Assembly (NCBI GenBank): GCA_025450035.1 | Contig: JANWIF010000020.1 | Location: 1-40,080, forward strand | Length of the DNA: 40,080 nt | Origin: Gemmatimonadaceae bacterium | GTDB taxonomy: Bacteria > Gemmatimonadota > Gemmatimonadetes > Gemmatimonadales > Gemmatimonadaceae | Reading direction: 5' to 3' | Part shown: one piece after another, positions 7,066 through 14,757 of the stretch | Numbering within the stretch: position 1 is the first letter of the stretch | Layout of the letters: every line of letters begins with the position of its first letter | The notes under the pieces: generated by a model | Databases searched by the model: none | What the model was told of the DNA's origin: nothing | Seen by the model: the letters and a program-made list of their open reading frames with translations, nothing else | Made by a program: the position numbers and the translations under genes

Positions 7066-8027
7066 CCGAGAACCGGGCGGTGCGAACCCTCATCGGTCAT
7101 AGCAGCGGCGCGATTGACAACGCCCGAACCCGTCGCGCGCGACCGCAGACGCGCCCGGCGCTACGAATCCTTCTGACTGGGGTTTGCTCGCTCGTGTTTG
7201 GCCTGGCGGCTTGCCAGAGCGCCACCGGCCCGCGTTCAGATGTCAGCGGTATATATGTATTGGCGGCGGTTGACGAGGATACGCTCCCGTGTTGTGACTC
7301 GACCAAGGCTGGCGCCATGGTGAGCCTCGTGGAGGGAGATCTCAACCTGCTACCGGACGGGAAATACGTTTGGATGCAGAGGTGGGCTTTTAACTGGCCA
7401 GATTCTCTTCTGTTTATCAACCTCACGCTGGTGTCCGCCGGGCGTTACTCGACGAGTGGCCGTTCGGTAGTTCTGCAAGATTCTTCCTCGGGTGCGCTCA
7501 TCACGGCTTCCTGGAACGCAGACTCACTAGAAGTCGCCTTCCGAGCACATCAGTATACGTTCGTCAAGTTACCGCCGCCGGTGCCTGAAGGAAATTGGGC
7601 GCAAATAGGCTGCCACGATCCTAACGGAGGGTCGCCGGGGTGCCCGCGAACGGACTCGACCGGTGCCGAGTTCACTGAAACAGGTGCAATGGAGGTCGGG
7701 CATTTCGAGCCCCCCGGGAGATACGAATGGGAACATCTCTACGATTACGGCGCTCCCACCGGCGATTCGACCCGGGTCGCCGTTTACGAGGACGGCAGTT
7801 ATACCTGGGACGGAACGACGCTAACAATGATGCCAGATGATTCGGTCACCTACAGCCGAGCCACCGGCACGCTGCAGGGCAGCACTGGCCTCACGCTGCG
7901 GCGACAGAACCGCGTCTACACGTTCTTCCGGTTCCTCGGCGGCCCGTGCCCAACGTGCGCAACGAGCGGGGCAATAATCTCGGCACCGCGTGCGACATTC
8001 CTCGCCACCGCTCCGCGCAGGCCATGA
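7053..8027 (+). CDS. Unknown lipoprotein overlapping the preceding gene
   Basis: A 324-residue predicted lipoprotein. An Arg-rich lead and hydrophobic stretch ALRILLTGVCSLVFGLAAC end in a lipobox, with the lipidated Cys at about residue 54. GTG 7053 overlaps the previous gene by 13 bases. GTG 7080 is an alternative that shortens the long n-region. The mature part has two similar-looking halves, each with a short beta-rich segment ending in a YTF motif (AHQYTFVKLPPP and NRVYTFFRFLGG), preceded by GRYSTSGRSVVLQD and DGSYTWDGTTLTM. That suggests a duplicated small beta domain. No family is recognised. Like its neighbour it appears less GC-rich than the surrounding genes and is probably accessory. 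Confidence 0.6.
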   Translation: MSVVAENRAVRTLIGHSSGAIDNARTRRARPQTRPALRILLTGVCSLVFGLAACQSATGPRSDVSGIYVLAAVDEDTLPCCDSTKAGAMVSLVEGDLNLLPDGKYVWMQRWAFNWPDSLLFINLTLVSAGRYSTSGRSVVLQDSSSGALITASWNADSLEVAFRAHQYTFVKLPPPVPEGNWAQIGCHDPNGGSPGCPRTDSTGAEFTETGAMEVGHFEPPGRYEWEHLYDYGAPTGDSTRVAVYEDGSYTWDGTTLTMMPDDSVTYSRATGTLQGSTGLTLRRQNRVYTFFRFLGGPCPTCATSGAIISAPRATFLATAPRRP

Positions 8028-8070
8028 CCTGATCGCGGGTGTCGAGCCCGAGGGCAACCGACGCGCCGCA

Positions 8071-8099
8071 TTGAGCCGCGCGCGCCGCGCCGCTAGATT
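8071..8099 (+). promoter_or_regulatory. Promoter of tRNA-Leu
   Basis: TTGAGC (8071-8076), a 17-base spacer and TAGATT (8094-8099) place the start near 8106, three bases before the mature tRNA 5' end. Confidence 0.65.
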
Positions 8100-8108
8100 C
8101 CCGATCCT

Positions 8109-8192
8109 GCCCGGGTGGCGGAACTGGTAGACGCACGGGACTCAAAATCCCGCGGGCTTCGGCCCTTACGAGTTCGATTCTCGTCCCGGGTA
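8109..8192 (+). tRNA. tRNA-Leu (anticodon CAA)
   Basis: Type II tRNA of 84 nt plus discriminator context. The acceptor stem GCCCGGG pairs with CCCGGGT (G1-U72 wobble), with A73 at 8192. The anticodon stem CGGGA/TCCCG encloses the loop CTCAAAA, giving anticodon CAA for UUG. A long variable arm is formed around GGGC-TTC-GGCCC, and the T arm is ACGAG-TTCGATT-CTCGT. The CCA end is not encoded. The good sigma70-type promoter directly upstream suggests independent transcription. It does not read the rare TTA codon that is enriched in the GTTAGGC context elsewhere in this window. Confidence 0.95.
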
Positions 8193-8228
8193 CCTCGGTC
8201 ATCGGCGCGCATCTCGGTGTCCGGCTCA

Positions 8229-8240
8229 GTGGGATCCCAC
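8229..8240. repeat. 12-bp palindrome GTGGGATCCCAC
   Basis: A perfect 6+6 palindrome in the 158-base gap between tRNA-Leu and pepA. It could form the stem of the tRNA 3' processing or termination hairpin, or be an operator for pepA. Nothing else distinctive was seen in that gap. Confidence 0.4.
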
Positions 8241-8350
8241 GGGGCGTGGTCCGATGTGCGCCCGTGACCGCCGGAGTGTAGTCCATTCGTCCCCTGCCGG
8301 AGCGGGTGCGGCAACGCCGTGCTCGCTCCTTCGCTCATGGAGCGCTGAAC

Positions 8351-9829
8351 ATGCCACTTCGGATCGCCGCGCGTCGCTTCGCCGCCGAGTCCGTGGACTT
8401 CCCGTTAGTCGTCCTCGCTCTCCGTAAAGATCCCTCGCTCACCCCGGCGCTCGTGGCGTTGGACGCCGCACTCGGCGGCGCGCTGGGGCGCACGTTGGCC
8501 CGACGCGACTTTCGCGGCGCGCGCGATGAGCTGCTGCACTTGTCCGGCGGCGCGAGCGGCCCGCAGCGCGTGCTGCTCGTGGGAGTGGGCGACGCGGCCG
8601 ATCACACCGGCGCACTCAGGCGTGGCGCGAGCCTCGCGGCCCGCCAAGCTCGGCGCATGGGCGCGCCGGCGCTCGGATGGTATGATGGCGAGCGCGGCGC
8701 GGACGCCGCGGAAGCGGTAACGGCCGGGTTGCTCTACGGCGCATGGGAATACGTGGACCTCAAGACTCCGCCAGGCCCCGACGAGAAGCGACCCGAGCTC
8801 GACGCGGCCACGTTACTCTGCGACGATGTGGACGCGGCGACCACGGGCATCGCCCGCGGCATGGCGATCGGCGAAGGGGTGGCGCTGGCCCGGCGGCTGG
8901 CCATGATGCCCGGCAACCTGTGCACGCCCGACTACCTCGCCGAGACCGCGCGCGACATCGCGCAGCGCCACGGGATGCAGGTCACTGTGTTAGGCAGGGC
9001 GGAGATGGAGCAGGAGAAGATGGGCTCGTTCCTGTGCGTCGCCCAGGGCACGCCACAGGATCCCAAGCTCATCGCGCTCGAGTACCGGCACGGTCCCGCG
9101 GGCGGCAAGCCGGTGGTGCTGGTGGGGAAGGGTCTCTGCTTCGACTCCGGCGGCATCTCGATCAAGCCGGCGCAGGGGATGGAGTTCATGAAGTTCGACA
9201 TGTGCGGCGCGGCCGGTGTGTTAGGCGCCATGGACGCCATTGCCCGGTTAGGCCTGGCGGCCAACGTGGTGGGGCTGGTGGGGAGCACGACGAACATGCC
9301 GTCGGGCACGGCGGTCAACCCGGGAGACGTGGTGCGCAGCCATCTCGGCAAAACCATCGAGGTGATCAACACCGACGCCGAGGGGCGGCTGGTGCTGGCC
9401 GACGTGCTCTCGTACGCGCGCCGCTTCGACCCCGCGGCCGTGGTGGATGCCGCCACCCTCACCGGCGCCTGCGTCATTGCGTTAGGCCACAGCGCGAGCG
9501 GCATCTTCGGCACGGATCAGGCGCTGGTCACCGAAGTGCTGGCGGCCGGAGCGCGCGCCGGCGAACCGGGGTGGGCGCTGCCGATGTTCGACGACTACAA
9601 AGAGCTCCTCAAGAGCGACGTCGCCGACATCAAGAACAGCGGCGGTCGGCCGGCGGGAGCGAGCACGGCGGCGATGTTCCTCAAGGAATTCGCCGAGGGG
9701 TTCCCGTGGGTGCACATGGATGTCGCGGGCACCGCGTACTCCGAGTCGGATCTGACGTACATCGCCAAGGGTCCCACCGGCGTTCCCGTTGGCACCTTCG
9801 TGGAAGTGGTGCGGGGGAGGGCGCGCTGA
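8351..9829 (+). CDS. pepA: Leucyl (cytosol) aminopeptidase, M17 family
   Basis: A 492-residue di-metal aminopeptidase that removes N-terminal residues, preferring Leu, during peptide turnover in the cytoplasm. The conserved M17 metal site is complete: VGKGLCFDSGGISIKP with Lys260 and Asp265, MKFDMCGAAGV, and the signature NTDAEGRL at about 344-351. The N-terminal macro-like domain is present. A GTG at 8306 would add 15 residues, but ATG 8351 fits the family start better and follows GGAGCGCTGAAC. Four GTTAGGC words occur within 500 bases of this gene (8989, 9220, 9247, 9481), the densest cluster in the window. The stop TGA overlaps the proposed CTG start of the next gene, suggesting coupling. 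Confidence 0.95.
   Translation: MPLRIAARRFAAESVDFPLVVLALRKDPSLTPALVALDAALGGALGRTLARRDFRGARDELLHLSGGASGPQRVLLVGVGDAADHTGALRRGASLAARQARRMGAPALGWYDGERGADAAEAVTAGLLYGAWEYVDLKTPPGPDEKRPELDAATLLCDDVDAATTGIARGMAIGEGVALARRLAMMPGNLCTPDYLAETARDIAQRHGMQVTVLGRAEMEQEKMGSFLCVAQGTPQDPKLIALEYRHGPAGGKPVVLVGKGLCFDSGGISIKPAQGMEFMKFDMCGAAGVLGAMDAIARLGLAANVVGLVGSTTNMPSGTAVNPGDVVRSHLGKTIEVINTDAEGRLVLADVLSYARRFDPAAVVDAATLTGACVIALGHSASGIFGTDQALVTEVLAAGARAGEPGWALPMFDDYKELLKSDVADIKNSGGRPAGASTAAMFLKEFAEGFPWVHMDVAGTAYSESDLTYIAKGPTGVPVGTFVEVVRGRAR
8989..9487 (+). repeat. Cluster of four GTTAGGC words in pepA
   Basis: Copies at 8989-8995, 9220-9226, 9247-9253 and 9481-9487, all on the coding strand and all read as xxG-TTA-GGC (Leu-Gly). 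They are part of the 26-copy dispersed set described in the findings. Confidence 0.9.
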
Positions 9830-11703
9830 CGCTCGCGCGGTGGCCGGTCCGCGCTGCGCTCTGCGTGATGCTGCTGTCGCCGGTGCCGGGAGCGGCCACC
9901 GCGCAGGACACTACCGCGGCGCACCGCGACACGACGCGCGCCGCCGCCGCCGCCGCCGATACCGGCGTGCACGCCGTGCCCATGCCGTCGGATACGACCA
10001 GGGACACCACCTCCGACACAACGAAGGTCCCGAAAGACACCATCAAGGCGCCGTTAGCCCACGCCGAGCAGCCGGCGCTCGTAGGCATCGGATCGCAGTA
10101 TCACTGGGACCGCGACCAGATGTTCGCGTCCGGCGCGATCAATCTGTTGGACCTGCTCAAGCTCGTTCCGGGCGTCACGACGTTCCGCTCGGGGTGGCTC
10201 ACGTCACCGCAGTACGTGGCCTACCTGGGCAACCCGGCGCGCGTCCGGATTTTCTACGATGGCATGGAGATCGAGCCGCTCGACCCGCGCTCGCCGGGCG
10301 CGTTGGACGTGTCCGAGGTGCAGCTCTGGTCGTTGGAAGACGTCGCCGTCGAACGCGGCGCCGATGAGCTGCGCGTGTACCTCCGCAGTTGGCGCGTGAC
10401 GCGGACGTCGACCAACACGCGCGTCGACGTGCTAACGGGCGATCAGGGCACGAACATGTACCGCGGCTTCTACGGCAAGCGCTACGACAACGGCATGGCG
10501 CTGCAACTGGCCGGCCAGCAATACGGCACCAACTCCGACCCCAGCATTGGCGGCGGCGACGAGCTGGCGCTCACGGGACGGCTCGGTTGGGCGAACGGGC
10601 CGTGGAGCGTGGATGGGTTCGCCTCGCGATCGAGCCGGAGCCGCGACGAGCAGGACGTGCTCGTGGTGGGCGCCACGGGCGGCGTCCCCGAACAGGATCG
10701 CACGCGCACCGATGCCTACCTGCGCGGCGCGTACGGCGATCCCGACCAGGGCGGGTGGGCGCAGCTCATGCTGTCGTCCCAAACCTTCAGCGAGAACTCC
10801 GCGTTCCACCCTGCGCTCACGTTCGCGCCCGCAGACTCCGCCGACACGACCGTGAGCGCCAAGCAGTTCGTCGCCACCGGGGGATTCACCCGGTGGGGCC
10901 TCCGGCTGAGCGCGGCCGACCGCCTGCACCTCCTGCCTAACAGAACGATGAACTCGCTGGAGACGCGGATCGCGTACGAGCGGCCGTTGCTCGCCGTTTC
11001 CCTGTTCACGGACCTGCGCGGGAGCGACACCACGTCCACCGAGGAGGCCGCGGTGCGCTTCACACCGCTCGATTTCTTCTCGCTGAGCGGCGCGGTGACC
11101 CACCGGCACGGCGGCGGCACCGATGGCGGCGAACAGGTAGCAGTGCGCCTGGAAGCCGGCCTGCGAGTACTCGGCGCGTGGTTCACCGGTGGCGTGATGC
11201 GGCGCGATCAGACCGTCGTCCCAGGGCTCCCGGCCTACGACTCCAGCTTTGCCGCCGCCAACGCGATGGGCGCGACGGGAGTATTCGGCACGATCCGCGG
11301 CAAGTTCTACAAGGACCTCGGCGCCGACGTCTTTGCCGTACGATACTCGACCGCGGGCTACTATCGGCCGCAATTGCAATCGCGCGAGGAACTCTACATC
11401 GACACGCGCTGGCTCAGCCGTTTCCCCAGCGGCAACTTCGGATTTCTTGGCTCGATCGCCCACGAATACCGGCAGAACGTACTCTTTCCGACCACCACCA
11501 GCGGCGAAGCATTCACTACCGATCCGCAGTATGCGCTGTTCAACCACGTCATCGTGGGACACATCGAGCTGCGCATCCTCGATGCCGTACTCTTTTTCAA
11601 TTCGACGTACGGCGTCAACCCGCCGGTCTACGAACTTGTCCCGGGTTTTGTGCAACCACGACAGCGCTTCACGTACGGCGTACGATGGCAGTTTTGGAAT
11701 TGA
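9826..11703 (+). CDS. TonB-dependent receptor plug-domain outer-membrane protein
   Basis: About 625 residues. An export signal (ALCVMLLSPVPGAATAQD) is followed by a low-complexity linker of DTT repeats, then a plug-like domain (NLLDLLKLVPGVTTFRSGW, ARVRIFYDGMEIEPLDP, VSEVQLWSLEDVAVERG) and a long region of alternating beta strands ending in VRWQFWN with a C-terminal aromatic, as in outer-membrane barrels. The barrel is shorter than in classic siderophore receptors. No ATG, GTG or TTG gives a full signal peptide: GTG 9865 and ATG 9868 start inside the hydrophobic core. CTG 9826 lies six bases after GGGGAGG and overlaps the pepA stop, so a CTG start is proposed. The substrate is unknown. Confidence 0.75.
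   Translation: MTLARWPVRAALCVMLLSPVPGAATAQDTTAAHRDTTRAAAAAADTGVHAVPMPSDTTRDTTSDTTKVPKDTIKAPLAHAEQPALVGIGSQYHWDRDQMFASGAINLLDLLKLVPGVTTFRSGWLTSPQYVAYLGNPARVRIFYDGMEIEPLDPRSPGALDVSEVQLWSLEDVAVERGADELRVYLRSWRVTRTSTNTRVDVLTGDQGTNMYRGFYGKRYDNGMALQLAGQQYGTNSDPSIGGGDELALTGRLGWANGPWSVDGFASRSSRSRDEQDVLVVGATGGVPEQDRTRTDAYLRGAYGDPDQGGWAQLMLSSQTFSENSAFHPALTFAPADSADTTVSAKQFVATGGFTRWGLRLSAADRLHLLPNRTMNSLETRIAYERPLLAVSLFTDLRGSDTTSTEEAAVRFTPLDFFSLSGAVTHRHGGGTDGGEQVAVRLEAGLRVLGAWFTGGVMRRDQTVVPGLPAYDSSFAAANAMGATGVFGTIRGKFYKDLGADVFAVRYSTAGYYRPQLQSREELYIDTRWLSRFPSGNFGFLGSIAHEYRQNVLFPTTTSGEAFTTDPQYALFNHVIVGHIELRILDAVLFFNSTYGVNPPVYELVPGFVQPRQRFTYGVRWQFWN
9940..9957 (+). repeat. (GCC)6 trinucleotide repeat
   Basis: Six GCC units encode Ala6 in the linker after the signal peptide of the TonB-plug protein. 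Length changes would keep the frame and only change the spacer. Confidence 0.85.
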
Positions 11704-11728
11704 CAACGTTGTTGTGCCATCGTAACTT
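11700..11728 (+). promoter_or_regulatory. Promoter of the yicC-gmk-rpoZ operon
   Basis: TTGACA (11700-11705), a 17-base spacer and TAACTT (11723-11728). The -35 box contains the TGA stop of the preceding gene (11701-11703). The spacer begins with the 8-bp palindrome CAACGTTG. The start would fall about 6 bases before ATG 11741, so the leader would be very short. Confidence 0.6.
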
Positions 11729-11740
11729 ACAGGATCGTCC

Positions 11741-12613
11741 ATGATACGAAGCATGACCGGATTCGGGGCCGCGACAGGGCGGATCGGCGCACAGCGCGCG
11801 ACGGTCGAGCTGCGCACGGTCAACCATCGGTTCTTCAATCCGAACATCAAACTTCCGTCGGCGCTCGTGCGATGGGAGGGCGAGGTGCGCGAGCTGCTGC
11901 GCCGCGCAATCGCGCGGGGACACGTCGCGCTCACCGCGCGCGCCGAGCGCGATGGGCCCGGAGGAGCGGCGGTGGACGAAATGCGCCTCGCGGGGTATGT
12001 CACGCTCGTACGTGAGTTGCAAGCACGGTACGGACTGTCGAAGGACCTGGACGTGGGCACCTTGCTTCGCCTTCCCGACGTATTCATCGGCGATGCGCTT
12101 GACGACACGGGAACGGCGGCGGAGTTGACCACGATCGTTCAGGACGCGGTGACGGCGCTCACCAGTATGCGTGAAGCGGAGGGAGCGCGAATCGCGGCCC
12201 TGCTCGAGGAGCGCATCGAGATCGTCGAACGCGCGCTCGACCGCATCGCCGCGCGTGCGCCCGAGCGCCTAACGATCGAACGTGAACGGCTGCGCCGGTC
12301 GGTCCGCGAATTGGCGGAAGGAATCGACCTGGACCCGCAGCGCGTCGCGCAGGAAATCGCGGTGCTGGCCGATCGCTTGGACGTGAGTGAGGAGATCGAC
12401 CGGTTTCGGTCCCACGTGCACGAGTTCCGCGCCACGATGCGAAACGCGACGGGTGAACAGGTGGGCAAGCGGTTGAGCTTTTTGCTGCAGGAAATGCTTC
12501 GCGAAGCCAACACCACGGGGAGCAAGGCGCGCGACGCGGCCATGATGCACGATGTCGTAGCCGTGAAGGAGGAGTTGGAACGCATCGCCGAGCAGGTGGA
12601 GAACGTCGAGTGA
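11741..12613 (+). CDS. yicC: YicC-family endoribonuclease
   Basis: A 290-residue member of the YicC/YloC family, with the diagnostic start MIRSMTGFGAA, the NHRFFNPNIKLP segment and the C-terminal DUF1732 part (KRLSFLLQEMLREANTTGSKA, DAAMMHDVVAVKEELERIREQ-like end). YicC proteins have been described as endoribonucleases linked to small-RNA and stress regulation. It opens the long + strand operon and overlaps gmk by four bases (GTGA). The yicC-gmk-rpoZ-coaBC order is widely conserved, which supports the call. Confidence 0.94.
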   Translation: MIRSMTGFGAATGRIGAQRATVELRTVNHRFFNPNIKLPSALVRWEGEVRELLRRAIARGHVALTARAERDGPGGAAVDEMRLAGYVTLVRELQARYGLSKDLDVGTLLRLPDVFIGDALDDTGTAAELTTIVQDAVTALTSMREAEGARIAALLEERIEIVERALDRIAARAPERLTIERERLRRSVRELAEGIDLDPQRVAQEIAVLADRLDVSEEIDRFRSHVHEFRATMRNATGEQVGKRLSFLLQEMLREANTTGSKARDAAMMHDVVAVKEELERIAEQVENVE

Positions 12614-13245
12614 ACGTCTTTCCGGTGATCCTCTCGGCCCCGTCCGGAGGCGGCAAGACCACTATCGCTCGGGAATTGATGAAGCGTCGCGCCGACGTCG
12701 GGTACTCGGTGTCGTGTACGACACGTTCGCCGCGCGTCGGCGAGGTAGATGGCCGGGATTATTATTTCCTGACCACTGCAGAATTTCTGACGCGACAGCA
12801 ACGCGGCGACTTTGCCGAATCGGCCGCGGTGCATGGCGATCTATACGGCACGTTGCGCAGCGAGGTGGCAAGGGTCTTGGAGAAGGGGCAGCACGTATTG
12901 ATGGACATCGACGTCCAGGGCGCGGCGCAGTTCCGGGGTGCGTTTCCACAGTCGGTCCTGATTTACGTGCTTCCACCGTCGGGCGAAGTGTTGCTGGAGC
13001 GCCTGCGCAACCGGCACACTGAAACGCCCGACACGCTCAAGAAACGTCTCCTGAGCGCCCTCGCGGAACTGCGTGCCGTACCGATGTATCATTACGTCGT
13101 GTTGAACGACGATCTCGAGCGTGCCGTGGCGAACGTGTCCCGCATCATCGATGCGGAAGGCCTGCGCCGCGAACGTTTGGGAAACGTGGAACGAGACGTT
13201 CGGGAGATTATTGAGAGGTTGGAGAAGGAAATGGATGATATCTAG
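12610..13245 (+). CDS. gmk: Guanylate kinase
   Basis: A 211-residue kinase converting GMP and ATP to GDP and ADP in the cytoplasm. The P-loop is SAPSGGGKTT at about 9-18. The GMP-binding segment is SCTTRSPRVGEVDGRDYYF, and the conserved DIDVQGAAQ follows. The GTG start overlaps the yicC stop (GTGA), and the residue context right after it is normal for the family. A run of charged residues at the C-terminus is slightly longer than in E. coli. It is followed by an 88-base leader containing competing hairpins before rpoZ. Confidence 0.96.
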   Translation: MNVFPVILSAPSGGGKTTIARELMKRRADVGYSVSCTTRSPRVGEVDGRDYYFLTTAEFLTRQQRGDFAESAAVHGDLYGTLRSEVARVLEKGQHVLMDIDVQGAAQFRGAFPQSVLIYVLPPSGEVLLERLRNRHTETPDTLKKRLLSALAELRAVPMYHYVVLNDDLERAVANVSRIIDAEGLRRERLGNVERDVREIIERLEKEMDDI

Positions 13246-13258
13246 TGATTGGGGGTCG

Positions 13259-13289
13259 GTAGTTGGCGACTGCAACTACGGTCGTAGTT
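13259..13289 (+). promoter_or_regulatory. Two mutually exclusive hairpins ahead of rpoZ
   Basis: GTAGTTG (13259-13265) can pair with CAACTAC (13273-13279). The overlapping AACTACG (13274-13280) can instead pair with CGTAGTT (13283-13289). Both stems are perfect 7-mers and share the same strand. The arrangement resembles a switch or attenuator, but no U-tract follows. Confidence 0.4.
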
Positions 13290-13290
13290 T

Positions 13291-13316
13291 CCAACCACCA
13301 ACCACCAACCACCAAC
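13291..13316 (+). repeat. CCAACCA heptamer tandem repeat (about 3.7 copies)
   Basis: Three full CCAACCA units and a partial fourth, with no G, lie just before the rpoZ ribosome site (GGAG at 13325-13328). The RNA would be unstructured except for possible pairing to GGT/GTTGG-type sequence at 13256-13266. Confidence 0.75.
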
Positions 13317-13333
13317 ACTTACCCGGAGAAAAG

Positions 13334-13543
13334 ATGCAAGTCTACACCCCCGCTGAAGTCGCCAGACGTACCGCGAACAAGTATTTGGGCGTCTTGATCG
13401 CCGCCAAATACGCGCGGCTGCTGAATGAGTTTCCGCGCACCATGAGCGAGACGCGCGAAAAGAAGCTCACCACGCGCGCGCTCGAGGAACTCACCGACGA
13501 CGAAGGGATCCAGTATCGCGTGATCCCGCGCCTCCGCCGTTAG
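13334..13543 (+). CDS. rpoZ: RNA polymerase omega subunit
   Basis: A 69-residue omega-like protein that helps assemble RNA polymerase. It shows the expected start and helix (YTPAEVARRTANKYLGVLIAAKYARLLN) and KKLTTRALEELTDDEGIQYR. ATG 13334 is preceded by GGAG at a good distance, so the much longer open frame reaching back to 13121 is a shadow of gmk. Position between gmk and coaBC matches many bacteria. The stop codon TAG is itself part of a GTTAGGC word (13539-13545). Confidence 0.9.
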   Translation: MQVYTPAEVARRTANKYLGVLIAAKYARLLNEFPRTMSETREKKLTTRALEELTDDEGIQYRVIPRLRR

Positions 13544-13554
13544 GCGTCGGTCGC

Positions 13555-14757
13555 GTGCGCCCGTTCGATGGTGCGCGCATCGTCCTGGGAGTCACTGGGG
13601 GCATCGCTGCCTACAAGGCCGGGTGGCTCGCCCGCCTGCTGACCCAGAGCGGCGCGGCGGTGGACGTCGTGATGACGCGCGCCGCCACCGAGTTCGTTGC
13701 GCCCCTCACCTTCGAGGCGCTCACGGGCCGCCAGGTGCACACGAACTTGTTCGCGTCGGGCCGCGCCCTCGATCACATCCACCTCGCTCGCGCCGCCAAC
13801 CTCGTCATCGTCGCACCCGCCACCGCGAATTTCCTGGCGCGTGTGGCGCACGGACGCGCGGATGACTTGCTCGGCGCCACGCTCCTCGCGACCAAGGCAC
13901 CGGTGATGCTCGTGCCCGCAATGAACGACGCCATGTGGGCACACCCGCAGACCCAGCACAACGCGTCACACCTTCGCGAGGTTGGATATACCGTCATCGA
14001 TCCCGAGGACGGCCCGCTCGCGGCCGGCGAAGGAAGCGGGCCGGGTCGCATGCCCGAACCGGAAGCAATAGTTGCGCACGCATCGCGGTTACTCGATGAC
14101 GGTTCGCTGCGCGCACGCACCATCGTCGTCACCGCCGGACCCACGCGCGAGCCGGTCGATCCCGTGCGCTTTCTGTCGAATCGCAGCACGGGGAAAATGG
14201 GTGTCGCTCTCGCGTCCGCGGCGTGGCGGCGCGGCGCGGACGTCATACTTATCGCGGGACCGCTCGAGGTGGAGCCGCCGGTGGGCATACATATGGTCCG
14301 AGTAGAAACCACGGAGGAGATGGCCGACGCGGTGTCACACGCACTGCCTACGGCGCAGGCGCTCATCATGGCCGCTGCACCTGCGGACTTTCGCGCCGCC
14401 ACGCCGGCCACGCGCAAGTTGAAGAAGGTGTCTGCGCCAGCTGTCATCCAACTGGCCCCCACGCTCGACATCCTCGCGCACACCATTCCGCACCGCCCCG
14501 TCGGACTGGTAGTCGTGGGCTTCGCGCTCGAAACCGACGACGTCCTCGCGGGCGCGCGCGCCAAGATGGCCGAAAAAAAGCTTGACCTCATCGTGGCCAA
14601 CAGCGCGCGCGAGCCCGACGCGGGCTTTGGCTCCGACACGAACCGGGTCACGCTGCTTGCCCCCGATGGAACATCGGTGGCCGTGCCGCTGATGCCCAAG
14701 ATGCAGGTCGCGGACGTAATTCTGGATCGAGTGGAGGCGTTGTTGCGTGCGCGCTGA
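13555..14757 (+). CDS. coaBC: Phosphopantothenoylcysteine decarboxylase/synthetase
   Basis: A 400-residue bifunctional coenzyme A biosynthesis enzyme. The N-terminal FMN-dependent decarboxylase has VTGGIAAYK, His74 in LDHIHLARAA, and PAMN at 121-124. The C-terminal synthetase has TAGPTREPVDPVRFLSNRSTGKMG and later AAAPADFRAA. At the substrate clamp, where E. coli has Cys158 in ACGD, this protein reads LAAGEGSGPGRM with Ala157. That is an unusual residue for the final step of the decarboxylase, although the surrounding motif is kept. GTG start, 11 bases after the rpoZ stop. The gene overlaps udg by 11 bases. Confidence 0.95.
   Translation: MRPFDGARIVLGVTGGIAAYKAGWLARLLTQSGAAVDVVMTRAATEFVAPLTFEALTGRQVHTNLFASGRALDHIHLARAANLVIVAPATANFLARVAHGRADDLLGATLLATKAPVMLVPAMNDAMWAHPQTQHNASHLREVGYTVIDPEDGPLAAGEGSGPGRMPEPEAIVAHASRLLDDGSLRARTIVVTAGPTREPVDPVRFLSNRSTGKMGVALASAAWRRGADVILIAGPLEVEPPVGIHMVRVETTEEMADAVSHALPTAQALIMAAAPADFRAATPATRKLKKVSAPAVIQLAPTLDILAHTIPHRPVGLVVVGFALETDDVLAGARAKMAEKKLDLIVANSAREPDAGFGSDTNRVTLLAPDGTSVAVPLMPKMQVADVILDRVEALLRAR

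Noticed and set aside
8743-9825. A + strand open frame joining upstream sequence to the TonB-plug protein to make a 986-residue product
   Set aside because: The part before 9826 is the second frame of pepA, rich in Arg/Gly with no domain. The real gene starts near the pepA stop.
10432-12132. 566-codon minus-strand open frame over the TonB-plug and yicC genes
   Set aside because: Antisense shadow without motifs. Both + strand genes have clear families.
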